Positions 36,152 to 43,783 of a stretch of DNA of 64,000 nt are shown here, piece after piece; positions within the stretch are counted from its first letter, which is position 1; each line of letters begins with the position of its first letter. Made by a program: the position numbers and the translations under genes. Location of the stretch: positions 3,906,001 through 3,970,000 of the forward strand of contig NZ_CP108394.1 in NCBI RefSeq assembly GCF_041435215.1, given 5' to 3'. Origin of the DNA: Streptomyces sp. NBC_01314 (GTDB lineage Bacteria > Actinomycetota > Actinomycetes > Streptomycetales > Streptomycetaceae). The notes below the pieces were generated by a model. That model searched no databases and was not told where the DNA came from. It saw only the letters and a list, made by a program, of their open reading frames with translations.

Positions 36152-36565
36152 GTGTCCCAGATCGCAGGCGAGCCCGGGACCCAGGACTTCGTGGAAGTCC
36201 GGCTGCCGGCCGCGGGTGCCTACCTGTCGGTGCTGCGTACGGCGACGGCCGGCCTCGCGGCCCGTTTGGACTTCACCCTCGACGAGATCGAGGACCTGCG
36301 CATCGCGGTCGACGAGGCCTGCGCGATCCTGCTTCAGCAGGCCGTGCCCGGCTCGGTGCTCAGCTGTGTCTTCCGTCTGGTCGACGATTCACTGGAGGTC
36401 ACGGTCTCGGCCCCCACCACGGACGGCCACGCCCCCGCACGCGACACCTTCGCCTGGACCGTGCTGTCGGCCCTGGCGGGCAAGGTGTCCTCAGCGGTGG
36501 CCGACGACAAAACCGTTTCGATCAGCCTCTACAAACAGCGCGGCGCGGGACCCGGGCCGGCGTGA
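36152..36565 (+). CDS. prsH: Anti-sigma factor of SigH, RsbW-like ATPase
   Basis: A 137-residue HATPase-fold protein of the SpoIIAB/RsbW type: LDFTLDEIEDLRIAVDEACA holds the N-box helix, and the end TFAWTVLSALAGKVSS...KTVSISLYK the lid and last strand. It binds and inhibits SigH until an anti-anti-sigma factor frees it. In S. coelicolor it is called PrsH, RshA or UshX. GTG at 36152 has an excellent ribosome site. Its TGA overlaps the sigH GTG (GTGA), giving near-equal synthesis of inhibitor and sigma factor. Confidence 0.9.
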   Translation: MSQIAGEPGTQDFVEVRLPAAGAYLSVLRTATAGLAARLDFTLDEIEDLRIAVDEACAILLQQAVPGSVLSCVFRLVDDSLEVTVSAPTTDGHAPARDTFAWTVLSALAGKVSSAVADDKTVSISLYKQRGAGPGPA

Positions 36566-37728
36566 GGAACGGGGACGGGCCGGTGCGGGACGAAGAACGC
36601 GGCACACGGGAACTTCCCGCGGAGGGCGAAGGCGGTCCGAGCGGGCCGGCGCATCTGGCGGACGGCGTCGACGGCATCCCCGAGCAGGCCCGGCCGCACC
36701 CGGAGGACGACTCCGCGGCTGCGGCCGGAGCGTCTCGGTGGACGGAGCCGGCCGGCGACCAGGAGCCCGAGGCACCCTCCGACGGGCAACGGGATCCGGA
36801 GGGTGCCCTACGGAGCACCACGTCCTCACAAGGGCGAACTGGGGCCTCCCCCGCTCGAGCACAGTCGAGAGCTGGGGGAACGGTGACGGCGGGCGGGACT
36901 ATGAGCGAGCACGAGCGACACGACGAGGCGGGCGCGCAGCACGCGCAGCCCGTGCGAAGCACGCAGCACAACCCTCAGGACCGCAGCGGGGCGCGAGCCC
37001 TGTTCATAGAGCTGCGCGCCCTGCCGGAGGGCGGTGCCGAGTACGCGGAGCTGCGCAACCGGCTGGTCCGGATGCATCTGCCGCTCGTGGAGCACCTCGC
37101 ACGCCGGTTCCGCAACCGCGGCGAGCCGCTGGACGACCTGACGCAGGTCGCCACCATCGGCCTGATCAAGTCGGTGGACCGCTTCGACCCGGACCGCGGC
37201 GTGGAGTTCTCCACGTACGCGACCCCGACGGTCGTCGGCGAGATCAAGCGGCACTTCCGCGACAAGGGCTGGGCGGTGCGGGTGCCGCGCCGGCTGCAGG
37301 AACTGCGCCTGTCGCTGACCACGGCCACGGCCGAGCTGTCCCAGCAACACGGCCGCTCCCCGACGGTGCACGAGCTGGCAGAGAAGCTGGGCATCTCGGA
37401 AGAGGAGGTCCTGGAGGGCCTGGAGTCGGCCAACGCGTACTCCACGCTGTCCCTGGACGTCCCCGACACCGACGACGAGTCGCCGGCCGTCGCGGACACC
37501 CTCGGCTCCGAGGACGAGGCGCTGGAGGGCGTCGAGTACCGGGAATCCCTCAAGCCGTTGCTCGAAGACCTCCCGCCGCGTGAGAAGCGGATCCTGCTTC
37601 TGCGCTTCTTCGGCAACATGACCCAGTCGCAGATCGCCCAGGAGGTCGGCATCTCCCAGATGCACGTCTCACGGCTGCTGGCGAGGACGTTGGCGCAGCT
37701 TCGGGAGAAGCTGCTGGTGGAGGAGTAG
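36562..37728 (+). CDS. sigH: Stress-response sigma factor SigH
   Basis: A 388-residue product from the GTG at 36562. The first 113 residues are disordered. The SigB/F/G-type core follows with region 2 (LAEHLARRF-like VEHLARRFRNRGEPLDDLTQ ... FSTYATPTVVGEIKRHFRDK), region 3 and region 4 (MTQSQIAQEVGISQMHVSRL). It directs RNA polymerase to osmotic and developmental stress promoters. An internal ATG at 36901 would give a 275-residue short form. S. coelicolor makes several SigH sizes. A short palindromic intergenic repeat (36845-36881) lies in frame between the two starts. A hairpin follows the stop. Confidence 0.95.
   Translation: MRNGDGPVRDEERGTRELPAEGEGGPSGPAHLADGVDGIPEQARPHPEDDSAAAAGASRWTEPAGDQEPEAPSDGQRDPEGALRSTTSSQGRTGASPARAQSRAGGTVTAGGTMSEHERHDEAGAQHAQPVRSTQHNPQDRSGARALFIELRALPEGGAEYAELRNRLVRMHLPLVEHLARRFRNRGEPLDDLTQVATIGLIKSVDRFDPDRGVEFSTYATPTVVGEIKRHFRDKGWAVRVPRRLQELRLSLTTATAELSQQHGRSPTVHELAEKLGISEEEVLEGLESANAYSTLSLDVPDTDDESPAVADTLGSEDEALEGVEYRESLKPLLEDLPPREKRILLLRFFGNMTQSQIAQEVGISQMHVSRLLARTLAQLREKLLVEE
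36845..36881 (+). repeat. Palindromic Streptomyces repeat inside the sigH 5' coding part
   Basis: CCTCCCCCGCTCGAGCACAG continuing TCGAGAGCTGGGGGAAC, an imperfect inverted repeat. A relative (TCCCCCACTCTCGGCTTCGC...) is intergenic at 52124-52164. Translated here as part of GASPARAQSRAGG in the disordered SigH extension. Confidence 0.75.
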
Positions 37729-37733
37729 CGTCA

Positions 37734-37751
37734 GCGCCCCGTCAGGGGCGC
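37734..37751 (+). terminator. Hairpin directly after sigH
   Basis: GCGCCCC-GTCA-GGGGCGC, perfect 7-bp stem, five bases after the sigH stop. Confidence 0.65.
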
Positions 37752-37766
37752 GGCGCCGTATCGCTA

Positions 37767-37798
37767 CGTGGCTCCGCCCGCGAGCGAGCGGAGCCACG
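37767..37798. terminator. Second hairpin between convergent genes
   Basis: CGTGGCTCCGC and GCGGAGCCACG, perfect 11-bp arms, 10-base loop, followed by AAAA on the plus strand. It can end sigH and the opposite membrane protein transcript. Confidence 0.65.
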
Positions 37799-37837
37799 AA
37801 AATGCCCACGGTTTCCTGACCGCATACCGGCGGAGCG

Positions 37838-38290
37838 CTACCGCTTCGTCTCCTCCGCCCGGCCCGGCCCCTGGATTCCGAGGGCCTGGGTCGTGGCGGG
37901 ATTGATCAGCAGGACGAGCGCGGCGACCGCGATGACGGCCAGCACGATGCCCGCCGGGATCGCCACGCTGTCGGCACGCAGCAGGTTGTAGGCCACCGGC
38001 AGCGCCATGACCTGGGTGATGACGGCGGGCCCCCGGCTCCAGCCCCGCCGCAGCAGCAGCCCGCGCGCGGCGATCAGCGGCAGCAGGGCCAGCGCGATGA
38101 GCGTGATCCCCCCGGTGACGCCGGTGCTCAGGTCGTCCGAGTCACCGGTGAGGCCGAGGACGAGCATGGCCCCGCCGCCGACCAGCAGGGCCACCCCCTC
38201 CAGCGCGGCCAGCGCCGCCGCGGCGGTCAGCCGCCCGGGACGGGGCTCGGCGTCGGAGGTGTCCGGAGTGGGGGTCTGCTCAGAACTCAC
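37838..38290 (-). CDS. Small integral membrane protein
   Basis: A 150-residue protein with a polar 20-residue N-terminus and four membrane helices (AALAALEGVALLVGGGAMLV; GGITLIALALLPLIAARGLL; VITQVMALPVAYNLL; AIPAGIVLAVIAVAALVLLI). No family function recognised. The GTG at 38290 has TACCCT six bases upstream and no ribosome site, so it is probably leaderless. It is divergent from the lipid kinase gene, which has the same TACCCT box. Confidence 0.8.
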   Translation of the reverse strand: MSSEQTPTPDTSDAEPRPGRLTAAAALAALEGVALLVGGGAMLVLGLTGDSDDLSTGVTGGITLIALALLPLIAARGLLLRRGWSRGPAVITQVMALPVAYNLLRADSVAIPAGIVLAVIAVAALVLLINPATTQALGIQGPGRAEETKR

Positions 38291-38411
38291 CCGTGAAGGG
38301 TAGCCCTCGCCCCTTCACGCGCCCCCACGTGCTCATCGTCACTACCCGATCTCCCCCTTGATCCGCACCTCGGTATGGGCCGGGTACCACCCAGTAGGTA
38401 CCCTGCAACCC

Positions 38412-39383
38412 ATGCGTGCACTTCTCGTGGTCAATCCGGCGGCAACCACCACAAGCGCACGTACGCGCGATGTGCTGATCCACGCTCTCGCGAGCGAGAT
38501 GAAGCTCGAGGCGGTCACCACCGAGTACCGGGGCCACGCCAGGGACCTCGCCCGGCAGGCCGCGGAGGGCAAGGACGACATCGAACTGGTCGTCGCGCTC
38601 GGCGGTGACGGCACGGTCAACGAGGTCGTCAACGGCCTGCTGCACCACGGCCCGGACCCCGACCGCCTGCCCCGCCTCGCCGTGGTCCCAGGCGGCTCCA
38701 CCAACGTATTCGCCCGCGCCCTGGGTCTGCCCAACGACGCCGTGGAGGCGACCGGCGTCCTGCTCGACGCCCTGCGCGAGAGCCGGGAGCGCACGGTCGG
38801 CCTGGGCATGGCCTCGGGCACCCCGGGCACGGAGGACGAGGCGGTGCCGTCCCGCTGGTTCACGTTCTGCGCCGGCCTCGGATTCGACGCGGGTGTGATC
38901 GGCCGGGTCGAGCAACAGCGGGAACGCGGACGGAAATCCACGCACGCCCTTTACCTGCGTCAAGCATTTCGGCAGTTTCTGGAAGAGCCCCACCGCAGAC
39001 TCGGCACGATCACTTTGGAGCAGGCCGGCCAGGATCCGATTTCCGATCTTGTGCTGTCCATAGTCTGCAACACGTCCCCGTGGACGTTTCTGGGTAATCG
39101 CCCGGTGTACGCGTCGCCTAAGGCCTCGTTCGATAAAGGCCTCGACGTGCTCGGTCTCAGCCGCATGTCGACGCCCGCGCTCGCCCGATATGGCACACAG
39201 TTGCTCACTTCGTCCCCCGAGCGCGGACCCCGTGGCAAGCACGCCACCACCCTGCACGATCTGACCGACTTCACCTTGCATTCGAAGGCCCCCCTCCCCC
39301 TCCAGATGGACGGCGACCACCTCGGACTGCGTACGAGCGTGACGTTCACAGGCGTACGCCGTGCACTGCGTGTGATTGTGTGA
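38412..39383 (+). CDS. Diacylglycerol/lipid kinase family protein
   Basis: A 323-residue DAGK catalytic-domain protein. The nucleotide loop GGDGTVNEVVNGLL (64-77) and the VVPGGSTNVFARALGLP segment are intact, and the C-terminal beta domain ends LQMDGDHLG, all as in DgkB/YegS-type lipid kinases. It probably phosphorylates diacylglycerol or a related lipid at the inner membrane face. The ATG at 38412 follows TACCCT (38399-38404) by seven bases, so the mRNA is likely leaderless. Confidence 0.92.
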   Translation: MRALLVVNPAATTTSARTRDVLIHALASEMKLEAVTTEYRGHARDLARQAAEGKDDIELVVALGGDGTVNEVVNGLLHHGPDPDRLPRLAVVPGGSTNVFARALGLPNDAVEATGVLLDALRESRERTVGLGMASGTPGTEDEAVPSRWFTFCAGLGFDAGVIGRVEQQRERGRKSTHALYLRQAFRQFLEEPHRRLGTITLEQAGQDPISDLVLSIVCNTSPWTFLGNRPVYASPKASFDKGLDVLGLSRMSTPALARYGTQLLTSSPERGPRGKHATTLHDLTDFTLHSKAPLPLQMDGDHLGLRTSVTFTGVRRALRVIV

Positions 39384-39701
39384 GCGGAACGGGCAAAAGT
39401 CCTTCCACTCGAACGTTTAGGCCAGGGTCCACCCCATGGAAGTACGGCTGTGACACAGTCGACACCGAGGAATCAAAAAAAACTTTCCGGTAGGGGTTGT
39501 ATCCGCCGCTGAGGTTTGCGAGTCTCTACGTGGCGCTCGGGACAGCCCGCAACATCGGCTCACGAGAGTGCCAGAACCCCTCCTCAATCCAAAGGACCAC
39601 ACCAGTCCGTCTGGTGATCGGCCCTTCACTTGTTGAGGGATTCGTGAAAGCGTTCACATTCACAAGCAACGTGCATGTAATACCAAGGAGAGGTAGCAGC
39701 C
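39384..39701 (+). promoter_or_regulatory. Long upstream region of wblE
   Basis: 318 bases of relatively AT-rich DNA (including an A8 run near 39476) and no supported gene. It contains the Crp-like site at 39643. In actinobacteria whiB1/wblE is strongly expressed from a long 5' leader. I cannot place the start point with confidence. Confidence 0.5.
39643..39658. promoter_or_regulatory. Crp-like site ahead of wblE
   Basis: CGTGA-AAGCGT-TCACA, one mismatch from the TGTGA-N6-TCACA consensus. The M. tuberculosis ortholog whiB1 is known to be Crp- and cAMP-controlled, so the position is meaningful. It starts 59 bases before the ATG. Confidence 0.5.
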
Positions 39702-39959
39702 ATGGACTGGCGTCACAACGCCGTTTGCCGCGAGGAAGACCCCGAGCTCTTCTTCCCCATCGGCAACACCGGTCCTGCGCTGCTGCAGATCGAGGAAGCC
39801 AAGGCTGTCTGCCGTCGCTGCCCGGTTATCGAGCAGTGTCTGCAGTGGGCGCTTGAGTCCGGCCAGGACTCCGGCGTCTGGGGTGGTCTCAGCGAGGACG
39901 AGCGCCGCGCCATGAAGCGCCGCGCCGCCCGCAACCGGGCCCGTCAGGCATCCGCCTGA
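39702..39959 (+). CDS. wblE: WhiB-family iron-sulfur regulator WblE
   Basis: An 85-residue WhiB-like protein. The four [4Fe-4S] cysteines are C9, C37, C40 and C46. The GVWGG turn is at 58-62, followed by a basic tail (KRRAARNRARQ) for DNA contact. It is closest to WblE/WhiB1, the essential cluster-bearing partner of the primary sigma factor, sensitive to nitric oxide. AAGGAGAGG precedes the ATG. The strong hairpin at 40069 ends the gene. Confidence 0.95.
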   Translation: MDWRHNAVCREEDPELFFPIGNTGPALLQIEEAKAVCRRCPVIEQCLQWALESGQDSGVWGGLSEDERRAMKRRAARNRARQASA

Positions 39960-40068
39960 CATCCCACCCAGCAATAGCCTGAGCTTGGCGGCGCGCACAG
40001 CGAGTGCGCTTCTCCCGCCCCCGAGCCGCAGCGCGCAGTGCCCCGATGCGCTTAACAAGCCACGAGCC

Positions 40069-40101
40069 CGAGCCCCGGACCGCATGATGGTCCGGGGCTC
40101 G
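40069..40101. terminator. Bidirectional terminator between wblE and the PdtaS kinase
   Basis: Perfect 13-bp arms CGAGCCCCGGACC and GGTCCGGGGCTCG with a 7-base loop, followed by a T-rich GTGCTGTTCTG on the plus strand. Confidence 0.85.
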
Positions 40102-40161
40102 GTGCTGTTCTGCGTAGGACAGCCGTGGTGGGCCTGATGACCGCAGCTGTCGTACGCGCCG

Positions 40162-41628
40162 CTACTTCTGGGCCCGCACCGGGAGGTCCAGGATCACCTG
40201 GGTACCCCGCTCCGGAGCCGGGACCATGTCGAAGGTGCCGCCCAACTCGCCCTCCACCAGCGTCCGTACGATCTGCAGGCCGAGATTGCCCGAGCGGTGC
40301 GGGTCGAAACCGTCGGGGAGGCCGACGCCGTCGTCCTGGACGGTGACGAGAAGACGCGTCTCCTTGGTGCCGCCGCCGCGCACGGCCGAGACCTCGACGG
40401 TGCCGGTGTCGCCCTCACGGAAGCCGTGTTCCAGCGCGTTCTGCAGAATCTCGGTGAGGACCATCGAGAGCGGAGTCGCGACCTCCGCATCCAGGATGCC
40501 GAAGCGTCCGGTGCGCCGGCCGACGACCTTGCCCGGTGAGATCTCGGCCACCATGGCGAGCACCCGGTCGGCGATCTCGTCGAACTCCACCCGCTCGTCC
40601 AGGTTCTGGGACAGCGTCTCGTGCACGATCGCGATCGACCCGACCCGTCGCACCGCCTCTTCGAGGGCCTCGCGGCCACGCTCGGACTCGATGCGCCGGG
40701 CCTGGAGGCGCAGCAGCGCGGCGACGGTCTGGAGGTTGTTCTTCACCCGGTGGTGGATCTCCCGGATGGTCGCGTCCTTGGTGATCAACTCGCGCTCGCG
40801 GCGGCGCAGTTCCGTCACGTCCCGCAGCAGCACCAGCGAACCGATACGCGGGCCCTTGGGCTTGAGGGGGATCGCGCGGAACTGGATCACCCCTTCGATG
40901 GACTCGATCTCGAACTCACGCGGCGCCCACCCGCTCGCCACCTTGGCCAGCGCCTCGTCCACCGGTCCCCGGGAGGGGGCGAGTTCGGCGGTCGTACGGC
41001 CGAGATGGCAGCCGACGAGGTCGGCGGCGAGGCCGAGGCGGTGGTACGCGGAGAGGGCGTTCGGCGAGGCGTACTGGACGATGCCGTCGGCGTCGAGCCT
41101 GATGAGGCCGTCGCCGACGCGCGGCGAGGCGTCCATGTCGACCTGCTGGTCGGGGAACGGGAACGCGCCCGCGGCGATCATCTGGGCCAGGTCGGAGGCA
41201 CTCTGAAGGTAGGTCAGCTCCAGTCGGCTCGGGGTCCGCACGGTGAGCAGATTGGTGTTGCGCGCGATGACGCCGAGCACGCGCCCCTCCCTGCGCACGG
41301 GGATGGACTCGACCCGTACGGGCACTTCCTCACGCCACTCGGGGTCGCCCTCGCGGACGATGCGGCCCTCGTCGTGGGCGGCGTCCAGGAGGGGTCGGCG
41401 GCCGCGCGGGACCAGGTGGCCGACCATGTCGTCCTGGTACGAGGTGGGGCCGGTGTTGGGGCGCATCTGCGCCACGGAGACATAGCGGGTGCCGTCGCGC
41501 GTGGGGACCCAGAGGACCAGGTCGGCGAAGGAGAGGTCGGACAGCAGCTGCCACTCCGACACCAGCAGATGCAACCACTCCAGGTCGGAGTCGCTGAGAG
41601 CGGTGTGCTGGCGGACGAGTTCGTTCAT
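40162..41628 (-). CDS. pdtaS: PdtaS-type sensor histidine kinase
   Basis: A 488-residue soluble kinase: GAF domain (about 1-150, HTALSDSDLEWLHLLVSEWQ), PAS domain (about 165-275), then HisKA_2 with REIHHRVKNNLQT (H292/H293) and a HATPase (LTEILQNALEHGF, DDGVGLP, GNLGLQIVRTL). It matches mycobacterial PdtaS, which signals through the ANTAR regulator PdtaR and responds to copper and nitric oxide. No partner is in the window. The ATG at 41628 was chosen because the N-terminus then aligns with remembered PdtaS. An ATG at 41667 adds 13 residues. TACGCT upstream is a possible -10. Confidence 0.92.
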   Translation of the reverse strand: MNELVRQHTALSDSDLEWLHLLVSEWQLLSDLSFADLVLWVPTRDGTRYVSVAQMRPNTGPTSYQDDMVGHLVPRGRRPLLDAAHDEGRIVREGDPEWREEVPVRVESIPVRREGRVLGVIARNTNLLTVRTPSRLELTYLQSASDLAQMIAAGAFPFPDQQVDMDASPRVGDGLIRLDADGIVQYASPNALSAYHRLGLAADLVGCHLGRTTAELAPSRGPVDEALAKVASGWAPREFEIESIEGVIQFRAIPLKPKGPRIGSLVLLRDVTELRRRERELITKDATIREIHHRVKNNLQTVAALLRLQARRIESERGREALEEAVRRVGSIAIVHETLSQNLDERVEFDEIADRVLAMVAEISPGKVVGRRTGRFGILDAEVATPLSMVLTEILQNALEHGFREGDTGTVEVSAVRGGGTKETRLLVTVQDDGVGLPDGFDPHRSGNLGLQIVRTLVEGELGGTFDMVPAPERGTQVILDLPVRAQK

Positions 41629-42142
41629 GGAGGGCACGTGTGCGAGCGTACCTGGCGGTACGGACATGACCGGAAACAGTGGTTGGCGTGGCCGGTGCAG
41701 GCTCTGGAACCGGCTGCCGCAGCGGCCCCGGAGACACCCGCGGGCCGCGGCGCCTGAGAGGGACCCTCAGCCCTCCCGGCACCGCAGCCCGGAGCAACAT
41801 CGGCCGTGGGGTGTGCGGTCCCAGTCGGCCGAAGATGAGGATCCGGAGCAGTCAGGGCAGAGAGCGCCGGGTCCTCGGTCCGCCTTCCTGTGCGGGGAAG
41901 GCGGAGGCTTGTTCTTCGTACGGTGTGATCGTCCGCGGCCGGGCCGCTGATCGATCAAATGCCCTACCACGCATTCTTGACTAGACCACTGCGTGTGTCC
42001 ATGCGTTGGCGGATGTTTGTTGTTGTCCATTGTCCCGCATCCACCGTGGCGCACACGCAGAGTAGCCCGCTCGCGCCCGGGGGCGAGCCGGAACGCCTCG
42101 GCCCGGTCCCGTGACCGGCCCTGCGACCGGTCCCGTGGAGCG
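41629..42142. other. 514-base gene-free region with an isolated DasR-like half operator
   Basis: No supported gene. Contains the dre-like site at 41975-41990 and a CCGGTCCCGTGACCGG-type repeat around 42100-42135. Upstream promoter sequence for the kinase is expected near 41640-41700. Confidence 0.5.
41975..41990. promoter_or_regulatory. Isolated DasR-type (dre) site candidate
   Basis: TCTTGACTAGACCACT matches the consensus AGTGGTCTAGACCACT at 12 of 16 positions with a perfect right half CTAGACCACT. It lies about 350 bases upstream of the PdtaS kinase and downstream of the TetR remnant. Confidence 0.35.
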
Positions 42143-42648
42143 TCAGGCTCGGGGCCGGATCGCCATGGCGAGTTCGGCGACCGTCTCCAGTTCCTGCCTG
42201 GTCGCCCCGTCGCGGGCATGCTGGGACACACCGTGGAGGACTGCGCCCGCGCGTCGGGCCAGGGCGGTGGCGTCGGTGTCGGTGTCCGCGGGCAGCTCAC
42301 CGGCCGCGACGCCGGCTCTTATCCGACTTTCGAAGGCCGATGGGTGGCATTGCGCCGTCGGCGCAGGGACTCGGCCACCTCCGGGGTCGAGCTGACGGCC
42401 GTGTGGACGAAGAGACAGCCGTGCGGGTGGCCGGGGTCCGTGTACACGGCGGCGGCGGCCTCCCGCAGGGTCCGCGCTACGGCGGCGCGAGCGGTGGATT
42501 CCTCGGCGAGAGCCCGGTCACCGAAGCCGGCGTACCGGGTGCCGTAGGCAATACCCATGACGCGGGTGAGCGCCGTCGTCGTCTCCTCGCCGTTCAGATC
42601 ACGGGCCAGCACCTCGACGCGACGGAAGGCTCGCTGCTGAGCCTGCAC
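42143..42648 (-). pseudogene. Remnant of a TetR-family regulator
   Basis: Minus-strand fragments of a TetR repressor: QQRAFRRVEVLARDL (normally RAFDRDEVL...), a deletion, TTALTRVMGI and YAGFGDRALAEES (end of the HTH), AAAAVYTDPGHPHGCLFVHT, then a frameshift near 42325 and, in the new frame, FESRIRAGVAAGELPADTDT ... HGVSQHARDGATRQELETVA followed by ELAMAIRPRA and a stop at 42143. The HTH is disrupted by the deletion and the C-terminus by the frameshift, so no working regulator can be made. Confidence 0.7.
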
Positions 42649-42700
42649 TGGACGATCCGCGGCCGGCCGACCCCTGTGGAGCGGGGGTCACCCCTGCTAG

Positions 42701-42716
42701 ATTGGTCTACACCACA
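42701..42716 (+). promoter_or_regulatory. DasR operator (dre) upstream of nagB
   Basis: ATTGGTCTACACCACA matches the dre consensus AGTGGTCTAGACCACT at 13 of 16 positions. It lies 74 bases before the nagB start, where DasR control of nagB is known in S. coelicolor. Confidence 0.75.
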
Positions 42717-42789
42717 TGAGGAGTGCTTGGCCCCGCGGGTTCCGGTCGAGTCTTCCTGAGTCCTTACTTTCCAGATCGGCAGGCACAGC

Positions 42790-43575
42790 GTGGAAGTTGT
42801 CATCGTTCCGGATGCCAAGGCGGGTGGCCTGCTCATAGCCGAGGCGATGGCGGAGTTGCTCCGGCGCAAGCCCGAGGCGCTGCTCGGGGTGGCCACGGGG
42901 TCGACCCCGCTGCCCATCTACACGGCGCTCGCGGAGAAGGCGCGGTCCGGTGACGTGGACGCCTCGCGGGCGCGCGTCGCGCAGCTCGACGAGTACGTGG
43001 GGCTGCCGGCCGAGCATCCCGAGTCGTACCGCTCGGTGCTGCGGCGGGAGGTGCTGGAGCCGTTGGGGCTGGGCCCGGACGCGTTCATGGGGCCCGACGG
43101 GACCGCCGAGGACGTGGTGGGGGCGTGCGAGGCGTACGACAGGGCGCTGGCCGAGGCGGGGGGTGTGGATCTGCAAGTGCTCGGCATCGGGACCGACGGG
43201 CACATCGGGTTCAACGAGCCGTGCTCTTCGCTCGCCTCCCGGACGCGGATCAAGACACTCACCGAGCAGACCCGGATCGACAACGCGCGGTTCTTCGACG
43301 GCGACATCGAGCAGGTGCCGCACCACGTCATCACCCAGGGCATCGGCACGATCCTGGAGGCGCGGCACCTGGTGCTGCTCGCCACGGGCGAGGGCAAGGC
43401 GGACGCCGTCGCGGCGACCGTGGAGGGGCCGGTGGCTGCGGTGTGCCCCGCGTCGGCGTTGCAGTTCCATCGCCACGCGACCGTCGTGGTGGACGAGGGC
43501 GCCGCGTCGAAGCTGAAGCTGGCGGACTACTTCCGGCACACCTACAACAACAAGCCTGACTGGCAGGGGATCTAG
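42790..43575 (+). CDS. nagB: Glucosamine-6-phosphate deaminase
   Basis: A 261-residue isomerase/deaminase converting glucosamine-6-phosphate to fructose-6-phosphate and ammonia. Motifs: substrate loop GVATGSTPLPIY, catalytic LDEYVGLP (D67) and GIGTDGHIGFNEP (D136, H138). The length is typical. The start is GTG at 42790 with only a weak GGCAGGC site. It is the intracellular end of the GlcNAc pathway fed by the das transporter and is preceded by a dre site. Its substrate pool produces the DasR effector. Confidence 0.96.
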   Translation: MEVVIVPDAKAGGLLIAEAMAELLRRKPEALLGVATGSTPLPIYTALAEKARSGDVDASRARVAQLDEYVGLPAEHPESYRSVLRREVLEPLGLGPDAFMGPDGTAEDVVGACEAYDRALAEAGGVDLQVLGIGTDGHIGFNEPCSSLASRTRIKTLTEQTRIDNARFFDGDIEQVPHHVITQGIGTILEARHLVLLATGEGKADAVAATVEGPVAAVCPASALQFHRHATVVVDEGAASKLKLADYFRHTYNNKPDWQGI

Positions 43576-43593
43576 AGCGGCGGGGCCACGCAG

Positions 43594-43627
43594 AGGCGCC
43601 ACGGCCCGGTGAAGGGCTGTGGCGCCT
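43594..43627 (+). terminator. Hairpin after nagB
   Basis: 14-base arms AGGCGCCACGGCCC and GGGCTGTGGCGCCT with one G-U pair and a GGTGAA loop, then CCTT. It lies 18 bases after the nagB stop. Confidence 0.75.
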
Positions 43628-43663
43628 CCTTGTGGAGCCCTTTGCCTCCCCCGGCCTCCGCCG

Positions 43664-43690
43664 CCCCTGTTCCCCCTCCTCCCCCGACCC
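43664..43690 (-). other. G-quadruplex motif downstream of dasD
   Basis: On the minus strand GGGTCGGGGGAGGAGGGGGA continues ACAGGGG: four G runs of at least three with loops of two to four bases. It lies in a pyrimidine-rich (plus strand) stretch 43640-43780 just after the dasD stop. Confidence 0.5.
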
Positions 43691-43783
43691 TCCGCCGCCC
43701 CCGTGCCTCCGTTTCTCTGCCTTCCCTGGTCCGGTGCCTCTCCCGGTCCCCGGCCTCCCCAGTCGTCGATTCACCCGGCGCCT

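Noticed and set aside
41767..42300. 177-codon minus-strand frame beside the TetR remnant
   Set aside because: It only partly overlaps the true TetR frame and shows no domain of its own.
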